This document shows, piece by piece, positions 37,287-50,171 of a stretch of 64,000 nucleotides of DNA. The position numbers and the translations under genes were made by a program. The notes under the pieces are model-generated. The model saw only the letters and a list, made by a program, of their open reading frames with translations, was not told the origin of the DNA and did not search any database. Where the stretch lies: contig OY720102.1 of assembly GCA_963082875.1 (NCBI GenBank), positions 1,860,001 through 1,924,000 of the forward strand, written 5' to 3'. The stretch is from Corella eumyota (taxonomy: Eukaryota; Chordata; Ascidiacea; Phlebobranchia; Corellidae). Numbering within the stretch: position 1 is the first letter of the stretch; each line of letters begins with the position of its first letter.

Positions 37287-40200
37287 ATGATGGTAAGTTA
37301 ATTTTTACATTAAATAAGATTTTAAAATGTGTTTAACAGCTTTTTTGCGATATTATTTTTGTTTACTATTTAGGATTTTTTAAACAAATCTAACATAGTT
37401 AGGAGAACAGGGAGAATTAAAAAAATAAGTAAGGCATAGTTAAGCAAATGTTCTGTAAAATAGTCAACGTGTCAGTTTTTTTTCTAACATATAAACGTTT
37501 AGGCTAAAAATTAAAAAATATGTCGTCAGTTAGTTAACAGTATGACAGTTAGTATAATATTCAAATTAATGTTTTTTTGTAAACATGTTTATCTGTATAA
37601 CATTTAGTCTGGCAGTAAAACAGTAATAAGTCAGTTAATTTTAATTACAGCGGAGCGTTAAGAACATGGTTTGGTATAGAAAAGCCAGTAGAAGGAATGA
37701 AGAAAGAAAATACAAAGATTACTTAAATAGAAAAGCAAGTTACTCAATTTTTCATATATAAAAGTTATTTTTTTGGTATTTAAATAATATCTTTTTAATA
37801 TTGTGTATCAAAATTGTGCTAGTTTTGTAGATTAGTAAATAGGTCAATCTAAATAAACAAATGTAAAGTGTTTGTGTCTCTTGTTTGGCACGAGAACTTT
37901 TTACCCATTACTTGTATGTCTATAGTATGTATGTTTAGCTTATGAGGTATATATATTTTTATTATTTTGACTAAATGTTTTTTTTTAGGATGAGTCTTTA
38001 CAATATCATCTTTCTGTTGGGACAGAAGTGAGTGCAAAATACAGAGGAGCGTTCTGTGAAGCTAAAATCAAAACTGTCAAAAAAGTTGTCATTTTTCGGG
38101 TATGTATAATAACAAAAATGAAATACAAAAACCAAATGTGCATTGTAAACTAAATATTTAATGTCACAGATTACTTTACTTAGGTAAAAATCTATTAAAA
38201 TTTAAAGTGAAACTAATGTTGTACTCATTGTCTATTAAATTTACATTTTTTTCTTATTTTAATTAGGTTTATCGTTTTAATTTACAGGTTTCAAACAAGA
38301 AAGATGGAAAAACTTACCCCATGAGTGAGGACTCTATAAAGGGAGTTTTAAAGGTAAATAATGTCATTTTGAAGCATTTAAAAATAATCTTTTATATATG
38401 GTAATCAGTTTGTTTTTTCTGTTGATGGAAATGAATTGCTTGACAGTCCAATCTTTTAGTTTGTTTACTAAAAAATTACCAAATTAATTACAAAAAAAGT
38501 TGTTTCAAATTACCAAAAAAGGGTCAGCATTTTACTAATTACTTTTAAACGAACTGCTGACATATATTGAACTCTATTTTTAGCTTACCTATGAAACAAG
38601 TTTTATTATGGTTATGTGTCATAATAAACATTAAATGATGCATGAAAATGTTACTGTCTTTTAGTTTTATGTTTATAAGACAGCAGGAAATTATTAAGTA
38701 TCCAATACAAGCCACAATGTTGTTATTATAAAAAGTAAATCAAAATTTCTAATTGGGCTTTACCAAAAATATATTTTGGGAATTGTGGCATCTTGTTATT
38801 TTTGTGAAAAGTTATATTTTGGTTGCGATGACATTAACTACTAGTTAAGCTATTTACAAAATATTGCTTCATGGTCATATCTTATACTACATATACGTTG
38901 CTATAGTAAATAGGTCTAGTTGTTATGTATTTTATAGTTACCTATTAGTATACTGTTTAAAGATTATTAAGACATTGAAACTTATTTATTTTAGAAAAGC
39001 AAACCTAATGATATTTGTGCATAGCTAACCTTAAATATTTTATTAAGTATTACATACTAAAAAAGCTATCTAATAATAATAATGTAAACCACATCCTTAG
39101 GTTGGCAATGCAGTAGAAGCACAATTCAATGAAGCTACAGGATGGAGTGATGGAATAATAATGAGTGCAAGAGATAAAAGTGTTTACACTGTGGAATTTG
39201 ATGATGGGGATGTTAGGACCTTATCAAGGGGATCACTATGTTTGCAAGGTAAATATTTAAATTTTTGGAAACACGGTGCATTTAAATACACTTTTAAGAA
39301 TGCTAACTAAATTACTTGGATATTAATAATTAATGATGCTGCTGTAAAACTCTTGTCTTTTATGTTTGATATCTTGTTCTTTTATGAATGCTTTGCATTT
39401 ATTTATAGTTTAATATTAGTTATTGGATGAGTATATATATGTTTTGTAATTGGCATATGACTAATCCATAACTCTGACTTTTATTAATGTAGTCAAATTT
39501 TTCATTCTTTTTTTATTATTGATCTATAGTTTTTTGATGCAAATCTTACTATCATATCTTACATTGCACACATTTTAATTTTTTTAATCTAAGCTTGTTA
39601 TCAATCTTGTTTGTTGTTGTTATCATTTAGTGTAAGAAGTTCATGTTGTAAACAAAGAGATTAATTTTACACCTTTTTCTGAAGGAAATTGACACTTTAT
39701 TTGTTTAAAGGTGTTAATTTTAACGTTAAACAAAAAAAGCAATTAAATAATTAAAGTATAAATAGAGGGTAAAATTGTCTGATATAAATTACTTTTATAT
39801 AAAGTTTTGTAGTAGGTGTTGACCTAGTTTTTTAAATTTAATGTTTGTAACAGAGCTGTGTTTAATGTTGTCAGGACTTTTGTAATAGTTACAGACATAA
39901 ATTAAGTAGTTTATAATTAGTGCAAGAAAAATTATAAAACGATTTCAAAATTTGAATTTATTTTGATTCTTAGGTGTTAGACATTTTGCTGAAAGTGAAA
40001 CGTTGGATCATCTACCGTTGACTGACCCAGAAAATTTTGGAACTCCAGTTCTTAGTTCGAAGAGGAAAGCCAAAAGAAAAACCCCACAAAATACCCCAAA
40101 CCCTGACGAAGGTAAAGGTTTGTTTATTTATATGCATTTAAATATAATGAAGCTTGGTAGATGATATGTATGTCTCAATAAAAACTGCCATTTGTGGTGT

Positions 40201-43200
40201 GAGGATAATTTATCGCAGGCAAATATAAGTTAAAAGTTAAAACTATATTACAACAATTAAAATCCTGATTGTAAGTCTGGCTATTTAAATTAAACTAAAC
40301 AGATTAAAAAATGCATTTATTGTGCTATGTTAATTTCTTTATGGTAAATATAATTTTAGGAACTACTGTGTTTTGAAAATGATTTTATTTAAACAACTGA
40401 CAAATAATTAAACTCGATATAGATATATATAAAGATTCTACTATTTATATAGGCAAAATAGTTAAACATTACATTGGTAATAAAAATATAACTCTGTTGT
40501 AATATTAAAATAAGCAATTGTGTAAATATGTTGCAATGTACATTAAGTTTATTATTGTATGTTGTATAGAAATGGATAGTGATGAAATAAAATCACCTGA
40601 AGTGAAAAAGAAATTGTTAAAAGGAGAATCAAAGGTAATAGTTGCAACACACTTTTTACTAAGTCTGTCCAAAGCTTTTTTGATTTCAGAAAATATTAAT
40701 TTATTGTTATGCTTATAGTCAACGGTACGTTAATTTTGTTGTAAGTTTGCTTTAGTGTTTTTTTGATTTAAAATAATTTAAATTTATTGGTACATTTATA
40801 GTCAGAAATATGTTTATTTTGTCGTGCTCTATTTAAAATTAAATTAACTATATTTTTGCTTTTTAGCGTATGTCATATGGCTTTTTTTAATACTACTGTA
40901 TAGTTTTATTTAACCTTTTTAAAACTTTTATTTTAGGATGACAATGAAGATGTTAACTTCATCGAGTTGAGGAAAAAGTTTTTATCCAATCCTCTTATGG
41001 GAAAACTTGTGATTGTCGAACCTGTTGATAAACGGAAGCACTGGTAAGATTTATTTATTGGAAACACTAATCATTTTTTTAAATTCTTGTATGGTTAGTA
41101 AATACAAATTTTAAAAATATAACTTAAACTAAAAATTTAAAAATATAACTTAAACTAAAAATTTAAAAATATAACTTGAACTCAATTGCATTTTATAAGT
41201 GTTGGTATAAAGTTTCTTTTTGTTTAACACTTGTAAAAACTGTTTTAAATTGTTATGTTTTAAAGCTAAAAATAGATTTAAAAAAACAAGGCTTACAAAC
41301 TATCCAAAATTAAATATTTTAATTACTTTTTAATTAGGTATCCAGCAGTATATGTAAACCCACTATGCCATGAAGACCAAGAAAACTTATCCTCCTCACA
41401 TGCTATAGTAAGATCATTTAAAACAGGGAAGATAGGAAAGGCAACTAGGTTTGAAGCACTGACCAAAAGTAATATTCCTGCTAAGGTTGAACCTACATGG
41501 AAAGGTAAAAAATTTAATTAAAATGTTTTAATTTATTCTCTATATTCTTGCTTGGCTTTGTCTTTGCTTCATAAGTCTAAACATAAATTATCTCTTTCCT
41601 GATATTAATATTAAACCAGCAGCATGGTGTAGTGGTAAAAACACCTGCTACACCATCATAAGGTTATTGGTTTAATCCCCACTGATCTTATGCTGTAGCG
41701 GCCTTGAGTAAGGCGCTATAAACAGTTTGAACTCCTGCTGAGCCAACACTTAATCAGCAGCATAATTATTGGGCAATTATAATCTATAATATTTCAAACT
41801 GCCACAGGCAACTCCAGACTGGGCTGGAGTAACTGATGTTACTCTATGTTTAGGTCGCGCATTCGACCTCCCCACATTGAGGATAAAGATACAAAAAAAA
41901 AAAGAATTATTCTCATGTTTGAATACCAAAAGATATTTTATTAACTTAAATTATAAAATTTGTTCCTCCTAGATTGCCTTGATGACGCTTTCTCCTGGAG
42001 TGAAAAAGGTGTCATCCCAGATGTATGGAAGATTGACATTAAGGACATTATGGAGGAAGAGGAGATTAAGAAAGACAACAACAACAAAGATGAAAAGGTA
42101 AAACTTTTTTTTTATGTTGTTTGACGAGCATAATTTATACCATATAAATTTTGTCCTTATGTTATAATAACTATTTTTTTTCTCCTTTTTTTTGAATCAA
42201 TATATAATAAGTATTAAATTTGTTCCACAGAGAGATAGTTTCTTGGAACAGTTGTACAAATTTATGGAGGATAGGGGAAACCCTGTGAATAAAACCCCTG
42301 TGTTAGGATACAAGGATTTAAACCTTTATTTACTTTACAAGTAAGTTTTAATTTTAAAGGAGAAAAGCATAAGCCTAAAGCTGAAAATATGTTACAGACC
42401 TACATTTAAAAAAAAATGTATTTTTTTAGAGGTTTATATTTAAAATACACTTTAATATGTTTACAGCCTTGTTCAAGCCAAAGGTGGCTTCCACAACATC
42501 ACATTATCCCCAGATTGGAGAGAGATTTACGGAGAACTTGGCATTCCAAAGGTCACGGCAGCAGCTGGCCACCATGTCAAGATGGCATACACAAAATATT
42601 TGCTAAAATACGAGGAATATTTAATGAGTTTCACCAACTTGAAACCAGAGAAAGTCGTCCAACCGAAAGTAAAACAAAGAAGAAACAGCGGACGTCTTAC
42701 ACCAACTTTAGAGGAGTCAGATGGATTGCTCAGACGGACAAGCCGCAGAAGAAGAGTGTCTGAAACAGTTGCTACCGATAACGATCAAGAAGCCACTCCG
42801 CCTCCAATAAAACGAGGACGAAAATCAAAATTTGAGCTCGAAACCAAACAACGAGATTCTGATCTCGACGATGCAAGTTCTACGGCAAGCTCGGAAAAAT
42901 CTACCGCAAGAGGGAGACTGAGTTCCGAATCAACGAAATCACAAAAAATTAACGACAGGAGGAGATCTAACAGTGGCACTGTAAATCGCAAGAAAGCCCC
43001 GGTGTATAAAATCGGGGATAAATTAAAAATTAAATATGGAAGAGATTCGTTTAAATTGTACAATGCGAAAGTTGTTGATGTTGACCAGGATGAAGGCAAA
43101 GAAGTTCAGTATTATGTTCATTATGCTGGTTGGAATAGTCGCCACGACGAATGGATAAAGTCATGGCAGGTTTCGAGTTGTGTAAATGACAGTGAGTCAC

Positions 43201-45960
43201 CGATGTCCAATTCTCCAGCTCCTGGGAGATCTAGAAGGCCAAGAACACCGATTGACGATCCAAAAAACAACGAGAGTTCTCAGCTAAAGAATGTGAGTCA
43301 AGCTCTTAACTTTAACACTCCTCCTAAAACCTCGGACAAAGAAGACAATGAAAAGAATGCAACTACAAAGGGAAGAATAAGAAGAAGGAGCACATCCTCA
43401 TCTACTCCCAATATTCCAGAGTCTTCCTCTAAGGAAAAGCGAGCTCTTTCAGAGGAGAAAATATTAGAGGAAGAAAAAAGTGAACCTGTTAAGAGCGAAG
43501 AGGTTACCACGGAAACTGGAAGAGTTACTCCACCTCTTGTTACCACAGCGGTTTTAGCATCACGAAGAATGTCAAGTCGGCGTTCAAAGTCGCCAGCTTA
43601 CTTAAGAGAGTCATCGGTTTATTCAATGACAAAAAGAAATCGCACAACAAGTACAGCATCGACAAATGAAACAACGGAAACAACCAACAATGATTCTGAA
43701 GCTACAACAACCACAGAAACGACAAATGTAACTCCGCCGAGCAAATCAGGTCGTGTCTCACCTCTAGTTAATGTTCCTGTTGAAGACCCAAAACCTCCAA
43801 AAAACAAGAGAAGCAAATCTTCTGATGATAGCAACCCCGAAATTAAAGATGAACCAACAAACTCCACTCCTTTAAGTTCACCTCCATCTTTATACGGAGT
43901 TGAGACCTCAATTATTCTTGATAAGATACCTAAACATAGCTTGGCTGCTAAGATTAAGACAACATGTTTAAATACTCCACCACTTAGCACTGACAACAAA
44001 AAACAAAAACAATCAGTAGAAAAACAAGAAGAAAAAACAGAAAAAAAAGATGAAATTAAACCAAGTATTATCTCAGAAGATGTTAAAACTTTATCACCAC
44101 AAGAGAATCCTAAATCCAATGATGCAAAATCTACCTCTGATGACGAGGTTAAAGTTGAACCTATAGAAGAATTGGAAGAGAAGGGTGATTCCCCTAATGG
44201 TGAATCCCCAAAACCTGAGTCTCCGGCCAGAGATGACGAACAAGATGAAATTGTTCCTCCGATTGAAATGGAGGAGGATTTGCCGCTTCCGATGCCCCAA
44301 GATGCACCATCTAGCAGCAAGGTAATTTGATCAATTTGTTAAAAAAAAGACTTTAATGGATTTCTGTTTTATAAATAAGCATAAAATTAATGTAAGGTTA
44401 AAGTTAAGAGGTTTAAATACTTTGTGGCCCTAAAAACTATATTGTAGTACCAAACCTAATTTTAAAGATCATAATTGAATGTGTTTTTAGGTTTTGATCG
44501 AGAACACCCCTCCCACCACACCGGAGGGCAGTCCAGAGCATTATTATGAGGATATTGGATCAGACCACCATCCACCTTGTGATAGGTAAATATTTTGATC
44601 AATTTTTTAGGATTTTTGTTGTGCTTAAGTAACACAACTATTTAAAACTTTAATAACAATTTTTTTTGCAATAGTGGAGCTAGTTCTATGAGTGGGGAAG
44701 CCCCTCCATCTGGGTCATCACCCGATTACCCACAGAACTCTGGGGTTAATGAGGAAGTCGGGGAGAAAAAGATGAAGAGCAAGAAACAAAAAAGAACTAA
44801 TTCGGTAAATAGAATTTTATGTGGTATTTTACAAAAAAACGGATGTTTCAAACCTTTTTCTAACTTTAAAATTTTTTTTAGAAATCAAAAAGCAATCTTG
44901 AGAGTGAAAGTGAGGATGATGGAAGGAGCAAGAGGAGGAAAAGTGGGAGGAGGAGGAGCAAGAAGCCTGAACCACCGTCAGCACCAACCCCGGTTATTTG
45001 TGAAGGTTAGTTCATAATTTTTAGCGTCATTTTTTTCTAGATTTTAATACTCGAAGTGGTGTACAGAGGATAGAAATTGTAAAATATAATTTTAAATACA
45101 AGAAAAAAGAAAAACCAGGAGCGTGGTGTAGTGGTAAGAACACTTGCTACCACACATGGGGTCGTGGGTTCAATCCCCACTGATCTCCTGCTGTAGCGCC
45201 CTTGAGTAAGGCGCTATAAATGGTATAAACTCCTGCTGACTCAGCACTTAATCAGCAGCATAATTACCAGGCAATTATAATCTATAATATCCCAATCTGC
45301 CACAGGCAACTCAAGGCTGGGTCGGAGTAACTGATGTTACTCTATGTTTAAATCGCGCATTCGACTTTCCCACATCGAGGATAAAGATATATACAAAAAA
45401 AAAAAATTTTACACTTTACTAGTTTACACTTTACTAGTACTATATTCAAAAATTCCTTTTCATATCATTTTTAAAAAAATTTTTGGAAAAAATTGTGCCA
45501 ATTTTTGATATTTTTTATCTTTTATTCTCAGATCTTGCTAGAATGGATCCTGACGAACGTATAAGAGTTCTCCAAGCTCATCTTACAGAAATGAGAACGG
45601 TTTACCAACAACTTAAACAAGAAGTTTTGTCAATAGATCGAAAACGAAAAAGGGCAAAAAAAAGGGAAAATGAAGGTTCATAAAAATTTTATGAATTTTT
45701 TTTCAAATTTTGCAATCTTCAGTTAAATCTTGCAATTTTGTTATCCAAATTAAATTAAACTTTTTAAGTTTACTAAAGGTAATAATTGGAAAAGTTGTCC
45801 AAAAAAATCCTGAACTTTTTAAATATTTATTTCTGACATTTTAACAGTCAGTGGAACACCTAGTAAGAGATCAGGGCTTCCAAATAAAACAAATTTGGGT
45901 GAAAATCCATCCAGTTCATCAACAAATGTTGGCAACCCTGCACTTGAAGCAAAATCATAG
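37287..45960 (+). CDS. ARID4: ARID4A/B orthologue, chromatin regulator of the SIN3-HDAC complex
   Basis: Sixteen coding exons: 37287-37292, 37989-38099, 38288-38353, 39101-39248, 39974-40111, 40570-40634, 40937-41043, 41338-41504, 41973-42097, 42231-42340, 42467-44321, 44491-44585, 44675-44804, 44882-45005, 45532-45675, 45848-45960. The frame is continuous, giving 1167 residues (human ARID4A about 1257). Domains: N-terminal Tudor-like region ([30 protein letters not shown]), a PWWP-like segment ([10 protein letters not shown]), ARID ([14 protein letters not shown] to [12 protein letters not shown], about residues 313-395), chromobarrel (about 525-590, [14 protein letters not shown]), a long acidic Ser-rich disordered part, and the C-terminal coiled coil ([14 protein letters not shown], then [11 protein letters not shown]) that matches human ARID4A. 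Known role: recruits SIN3-HDAC to repress transcription. No LxCxE RB-binding motif was noticed. The two-codon first exon and the last donor (GAAG-gttcat, weak) are the least certain joins; without the last splice the protein ends at 45683. Confidence 0.9.
41614..41903 (+). mobile_element. tRNA-derived SINE in an ARID4 intron
   Basis: Full-length copy: head agcatggtgtagtggtaaaa, B box mutated to ggtttaatccc, common body, A tail. It lies between ARID4 exons 8 and 9. Confidence 0.82.
45117..45406 (+). mobile_element. tRNA-derived SINE in an ARID4 intron
   Basis: Full-length copy: head gagcgtggtgtagtggt, B box ggttcaatccc, body and A tail of about 11. It lies between ARID4 exons 14 and 15. Confidence 0.82.
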
Positions 45961-47159
45961 AATTTCAATATTTTTAATTAAAAAAATTTAAAATTTAAAA
46001 AGAATTTCTAAGTTTCAAGATTAAGTTACTTAAACACGCTGCAACTTTGCCTCCCATCATATAACAACCCCCCTAATCATATTTTCAAAATATTTATTTT
46101 ATGTTCAACCAATTCTATTTTTGTTGGACCTGCAGTCAATTTCCCTATTGCTTTTAAATCTTTTTTCCATTATTCTTAGTCTATGGGTATCTCAAAATGA
46201 CACATATATTTAACCGATGTCAAGTATTACTTTAAACTGATTCAATGTTACTATGAAGTTATTCCACTATCAAGAATGCCAAGTGTACCAAGTTTAATAC
46301 TCCGGAAAAACTACACATACAGCAAAACATATTTTTCCCATTCAAAAGCCAAGCTATATCTTACTGTTGTGGAGATCTTAGTTCTTAAATGATAAGGCTT
46401 TGAGACCTTATTTTTATGCTGTTCATGTTGCTGAATGTTTGCAACGCATTATTTAAGTTTCCCATTTAAAAATCATTTTTTATTGTTGTTTTCTCGCCAA
46501 TGGATCTACAAAGTCGTCTTTTGTGCCTTTTTGGTGTGAATAATTTCTAGTTAAAGGTCAAAGTAAATATATATGGTTGCTGACATCATAATATTGAAGT
46601 TTATTTGTACCAAATATGGTTAAAAATTTTGGGTTCCAGTTTTAGTTTGAAAGGAAAAATTTATTGTTGTTTTTTAATGGAAATTTTGATACATTTTAGG
46701 GCAGACTGCCTTATTGGATTATTGCATTTTTACTGCATTTTGGCAGCTTATTTTTACCAGTTAAAAGATCTTTTTTATTTCTTTATTTTTGCAAATTTTA
46801 TTATTTTTTACAAAAACTTTGAAAATCTTAAAAAAAGATACCACATAGATGTTGTATCAAGAATTTATTTTGCAAATTTGTATATATTTATTACGTCACA
46901 GCCAATAAATGACTTGACCTGTTACAAAACAGCTATTAGGATATTATTCAAACTAAAAAAAATAGAAAAAAGGGTAATTTAAACTTGAGACCTTGAAAAA
47001 ATTATGTTTTAATTAACTTGCCCTTATTTGATAAATTAGAAATTTTAATGCAGAAATGTTATGTTAAAATTAAAATAAGTGATAATTTAACAAAGTTTAA
47101 CATTATACTAATGTTTTTTACTTGATATAAACCTTAAAAAATATTGTACTAGTTTTAAC

Positions 47160-47640
47160 TTGTTAAAAAATTGTGTTGTCGACAACTTTATAGTGAACGC
47201 ACGTGATTGGCTGCATTTTTATTACGTCACAGAATGGGTGGTGCTTGTGCGCGCGTTGAAAAGCGTTTTATCGCTGGGTTTACTCGTCGACTGCATTGGC
47301 GCGCAGTCCCAGCCCGCTGCCTGGGGACGCTTCTGTACTAAACAACGTACACCCTTATACCGAGATAAACTCTCAAACCAAACCCTAAACAAACCTAAGA
47401 CAACTCGCACCTTCGGGTGCACCTTTTTTGTTGGTCAGATTGTTTGCGTTCGAAACCCGGCGAGGGTAATTTTTGTAAAATTTTAATTTTGGTATAAATA
47501 CGAAGTATTAATTAAAATTACATATTTAAGTAAATTTTAACTATTTTTTCCAATTTCGAATCCCAGCGATGGCAGTTTCGCTGATTTTTTTCTGATTTAA
47601 TTAAATTTTTGGGGTTCTAATCTCAACGACGGCATTTTTT
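47160..47640. other. GC-rich island with a hairpin and a three-fold degenerate motif
   Basis: Begins with promoter-like elements (cacgtgattggc: E-box plus inverted CCAAT; ttacgtcac: CRE-like), followed by a CpG-rich stretch (gtgcgcgcgttg, ggcgcgcagtcccagc). A 5-bp hairpin with a UUCG loop lies at 47407-47420 with six T's shortly after. A motif of the form ttcgaaacccggcgagggta recurs in decayed form at about 47553 and 47615. It could be a promoter, a small RNA gene or a repeat remnant; I cannot decide. Confidence 0.4.
47407..47429 (+). terminator. UUCG-loop hairpin followed by T6
   Basis: gcacc-ttcg-ggtgc forms a perfect 5-bp stem closed by a UUCG tetraloop; acc and six T's follow. That is the shape of the 3' end of a short RNA polymerase III transcript, but no A or B box was identified upstream. 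Confidence 0.3.
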
Positions 47641-47978
47641 GTTAAATATTTTAACAGATTAATATTACAACGTAAAACATCTTTATCCTTTTTATTAGGC
47701 TTTAAAATCCAAAAAACAAAGAACAGTAAATAAAACAATTCTATACAAAAAAGTAGCTTAGTATATGGGATATTATATTAAAGTGTTAGACAAAGAAAAA
47801 TCAGTATTGTAATACCTATGACTCAATAGAATGCTGTTTACTGTTTTATACATGCTTTAATATTCAAATAACCGTTTTTTTGTTTACCATTAGGCATTAA
47901 GCAGGTAAAAAACCAATAAAAACAAAATATTTACATCCGTCTACAACGTCTTATCACTTCCTATCTATTGGAATTTTT

Positions 47979-48683
47979 TTATTCTGAAGATCGCTCCTTC
48001 TCCCTACGTGATTGTCTCTTAGGTTTGTCATCAGATCCTGTAGGTGTGTCGTTTTTTCGCGTTTTTAATGGGACTTTGCCTTCTTCTTCCAGTTTTTTAA
48101 GTTTCCTTCGTTTGTTTCTACGTTTATTTTTAGCAACAATAACTCCAGCTATAATCGTTGCAAGTGTTATTAGCGACCCAACTATTGCTAACACATATTT
48201 CATCGTGTCCGATGGCGGCCCGGCAGTAGTTACTTCTTCGTTAAGTTGAGCTGCTAAGGATAGCTGTTGTTTAGGTTTAAAACATATGAACGGCAGAAAG
48301 GTGTCTGCATTGTACTTATACAGTGCTCCGACTGGAGACAACGCCAAAGTTATGTTGTCTTCATGACTATTTTTAAAGCCTGATATGTAAGGGATGTACC
48401 AGTCTTTAGAATGACTCCCATCTACCCATTCATATGACTGACCGCCATTAGTGCTGAAAAGCCCAATTCTGAAATTGTCTTCATAGCAATCTTCGTATGG
48501 CGACTTTGGTACTAAATTAAAGATCTCAAGGTAATGATTAAGAGTTGGGATAACAGCTAACTCAGAGCCATGAACTCTACACCATTTGACCGCGTCCATA
48601 AATTTAATTAACCCAGCATGAAGTAGAACTTCGCCATTTTTTGTGCTAAAATGTTTGATACACTCTCCTTTAATAGAATCCAT
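47979..48683 (-). CDS. C-type-lectin-like membrane protein, receptor array member 1 (basic tail)
   Basis: Single exon, 234 residues, ATG at 48681-48683. Lectin-like domain at about residues 8-136: KWCRVHGSELAVIP, then FRIGLFS, then SYEWVDGSHSKDW and a final Cys in FICFKP. The calcium-site motifs (EPN/QPD, WND) of sugar-binding lectins are not visible. A short stalk, a membrane helix (about 161-183) and a very basic tail (KNKRRNKRRKLKK) follow; the tail is without tyrosine, unlike the rest of the array. The positive-inside rule puts the lectin domain outside the cell, yet no signal peptide is present. It is the most diverged and most proximal member of the array. Binding partner unknown. Confidence 0.8.
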   Translation of the reverse strand: MDSIKGECIKHFSTKNGEVLLHAGLIKFMDAVKWCRVHGSELAVIPTLNHYLEIFNLVPKSPYEDCYEDNFRIGLFSTNGGQSYEWVDGSHSKDWYIPYISGFKNSHEDNITLALSPVGALYKYNADTFLPFICFKPKQQLSLAAQLNEEVTTAGPPSDTMKYVLAIVGSLITLATIIAGVIVAKNKRRNKRRKLKKLEEEGKVPLKTRKNDTPTGSDDKPKRQSRREKERSSE

Positions 48684-49240
48684 GCTTGTTGTTAAGCTAA
48701 CCTAATACCTAAGTGTGTTAAATTTAATGTTGTTATGTGGTTAAAATGCCATCAAAGTAAAGATTGATGTCTATTTAAGAACTTTCCATAGAAGGAAGTT
48801 GTTAACGTAACTCGAGGCCGTGCTTTGCAGTTAGAGTAATGGACTGTCTTAGGTGCTATTGGCACACTTTCACTTATTTATTACTGTTTTTGCTAGTTGA
48901 GGTATTGGATTTGCTTTTTTTGGTTAGTTTTATTAAAACATTTTACAATTTGCTTTACCATTTAAAAAATTATTTATTATTTTGTCTTAGGAACGTAAAA
49001 TAGCTGCATTTTCGGGTGATTTTTTTCTCAAAACACAAATTTGCAATGATATATGTTTAAAGTTTATTTGAGCATAAAATTTAATATGATAAACGTTATT
49101 TACATGATAACAAAAAGTACATGGATATATATAGCCATTAAATGAACTTGTTCTACAAAAAATATTATTATTAAGAGCATTAATACACAAAAAAGTCGCA
49201 AAATATTATTTTTTTAATATTTTTAAAAGTTGTTACAATT
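48684..49240. other. Intergenic in the receptor array
   Basis: A+T-rich, no gene. Contains the upstream region of member 1, including an acceptor-like taggtattag about 20 bases before its ATG. Confidence 0.4.
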
Positions 49241-50026
49241 TTATTCTGCAAAATTGTATTCAGCATGTGTTGTTTGTTGTTTAGTGACGTCACCAACAGG
49301 CTTTTGTTTGTGAACAACCGAGTATGTATCCCCACCTGTTGGTTGAGGTGGATTGTGGGTTGTTTTTTGCAAATTTGGGGGATTTGGTGATTTGTTTTGC
49401 TCTTCTAATTTGTAGTCTAACTCACAAATGCTGTATGGTCGGTTTACTTCCTCGTTTAGCACGATGGCATTTTTGTCTGCATTGCTTGTGTTGTTATTTC
49501 CTTTTATTTTTCTTCGCTGTACACATAACAAAATAAGAAGCAGCAAAATGGCCAAAATTGAAAACGCCAGGACTGAAATCACAGCAACTTCTCCATTTAA
49601 TCCAAGCATGGACATATCATTTTCTTGAGTAGTTTCACTTATTGTTGTTGTTATTACTGATGTTGGAGTCTCTGTCGTAGCCAAGAGTGGTTTAAAGCAT
49701 ATAAATCGCAAATAAGTAGTATCATTTTCTTCATAAAATCGAATATAATTTTCTGAGAAAAATCGCACGGAATAATGCTTGTCGATCAGATATTCACTAA
49801 ACCAAGGTCGTGTTTCATTATTTAAATTAGAGTTAATCACAGGTAGGTCTATTCTGTACCTTGAAGAGGACCCAACTTTTCCAGCAATATACTTTAAAAC
49901 CTTTTTGTTTGGAATAACTGCCAATTCTGAAGATATTTTTTTACAATATTGTTTTGAATTAAAGTAGGTACTGGAGTGAAGAGAAACTTTATCCAGTTCT
50001 AAATCTGGGGTTGTAGTTTCATCCAT
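49241..50026 (-). CDS. Lectin-like membrane receptor, array member 2 (short domain)
   Basis: Single exon, 261 residues. The N-terminal domain is shortened and lacks the CVTC start of its relatives, but keeps YFNSKQYCKKISSELAVIP, YRIDL and the final FICFKP, so the lectin-like fold may be incomplete. A short Thr-rich stalk (TTETPTSVITTTISETT), a membrane helix (about 146-169) and a tail with several tyrosines follow, including DTYSVVHK, the family YxxV box, and AEYNFAE at the end. No signal peptide. It sits 0.4 kb downstream of member 3 on the same strand. Confidence 0.78.
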   Translation of the reverse strand: MDETTTPDLELDKVSLHSSTYFNSKQYCKKISSELAVIPNKKVLKYIAGKVGSSSRYRIDLPVINSNLNNETRPWFSEYLIDKHYSVRFFSENYIRFYEENDTTYLRFICFKPLLATTETPTSVITTTISETTQENDMSMLGLNGEVAVISVLAFSILAILLLLILLCVQRRKIKGNNNTSNADKNAIVLNEEVNRPYSICELDYKLEEQNKSPNPPNLQKTTHNPPQPTGGDTYSVVHKQKPVGDVTKQQTTHAEYNFAE

Positions 50027-50171
50027 TTTCGATTCAAGGTCTCACATATGAAAGCATAATATTTAGTTTAAACTGATATGTTTAAAGGACCGGAAATAGG
50101 TAATACTGGGTTATATTAAGACCGAAAGTTCTGCTAAACAAGGAAGTGAAAAATTTATCTTTTTATATGGC

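Larger units (their letters stand above)
45961..47978. other. Intergenic between ARID4 and the receptor array
   Basis: Mostly A+T-rich with no believable coding frame. A 125-codon frame at 46605-46982 has the Phe/Ile/Lys bias of random A+T-rich DNA and is not accepted. The GC-richer stretch at 47160-47640 is listed separately. Confidence 0.5.

Noticed and set aside
37651-37735. Extra ARID4 coding exon
   Set aside because: Neither its donor nor its frames join to the next exon without an immediate stop; at most it is an untranslated or skipped exon.
43619-44320. 233-codon minus-strand frame and other antisense frames over ARID4
   Set aside because: Shadows of the large ARID4 exon, whose plus-strand frame joins correctly to upstream and downstream exons and carries the chromobarrel.
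46605-46982. 125-codon plus-strand frame after ARID4
   Set aside because: Phe/Ile/Tyr/Lys-dominated composition typical of random A+T-rich DNA, no family resemblance, no supporting context.
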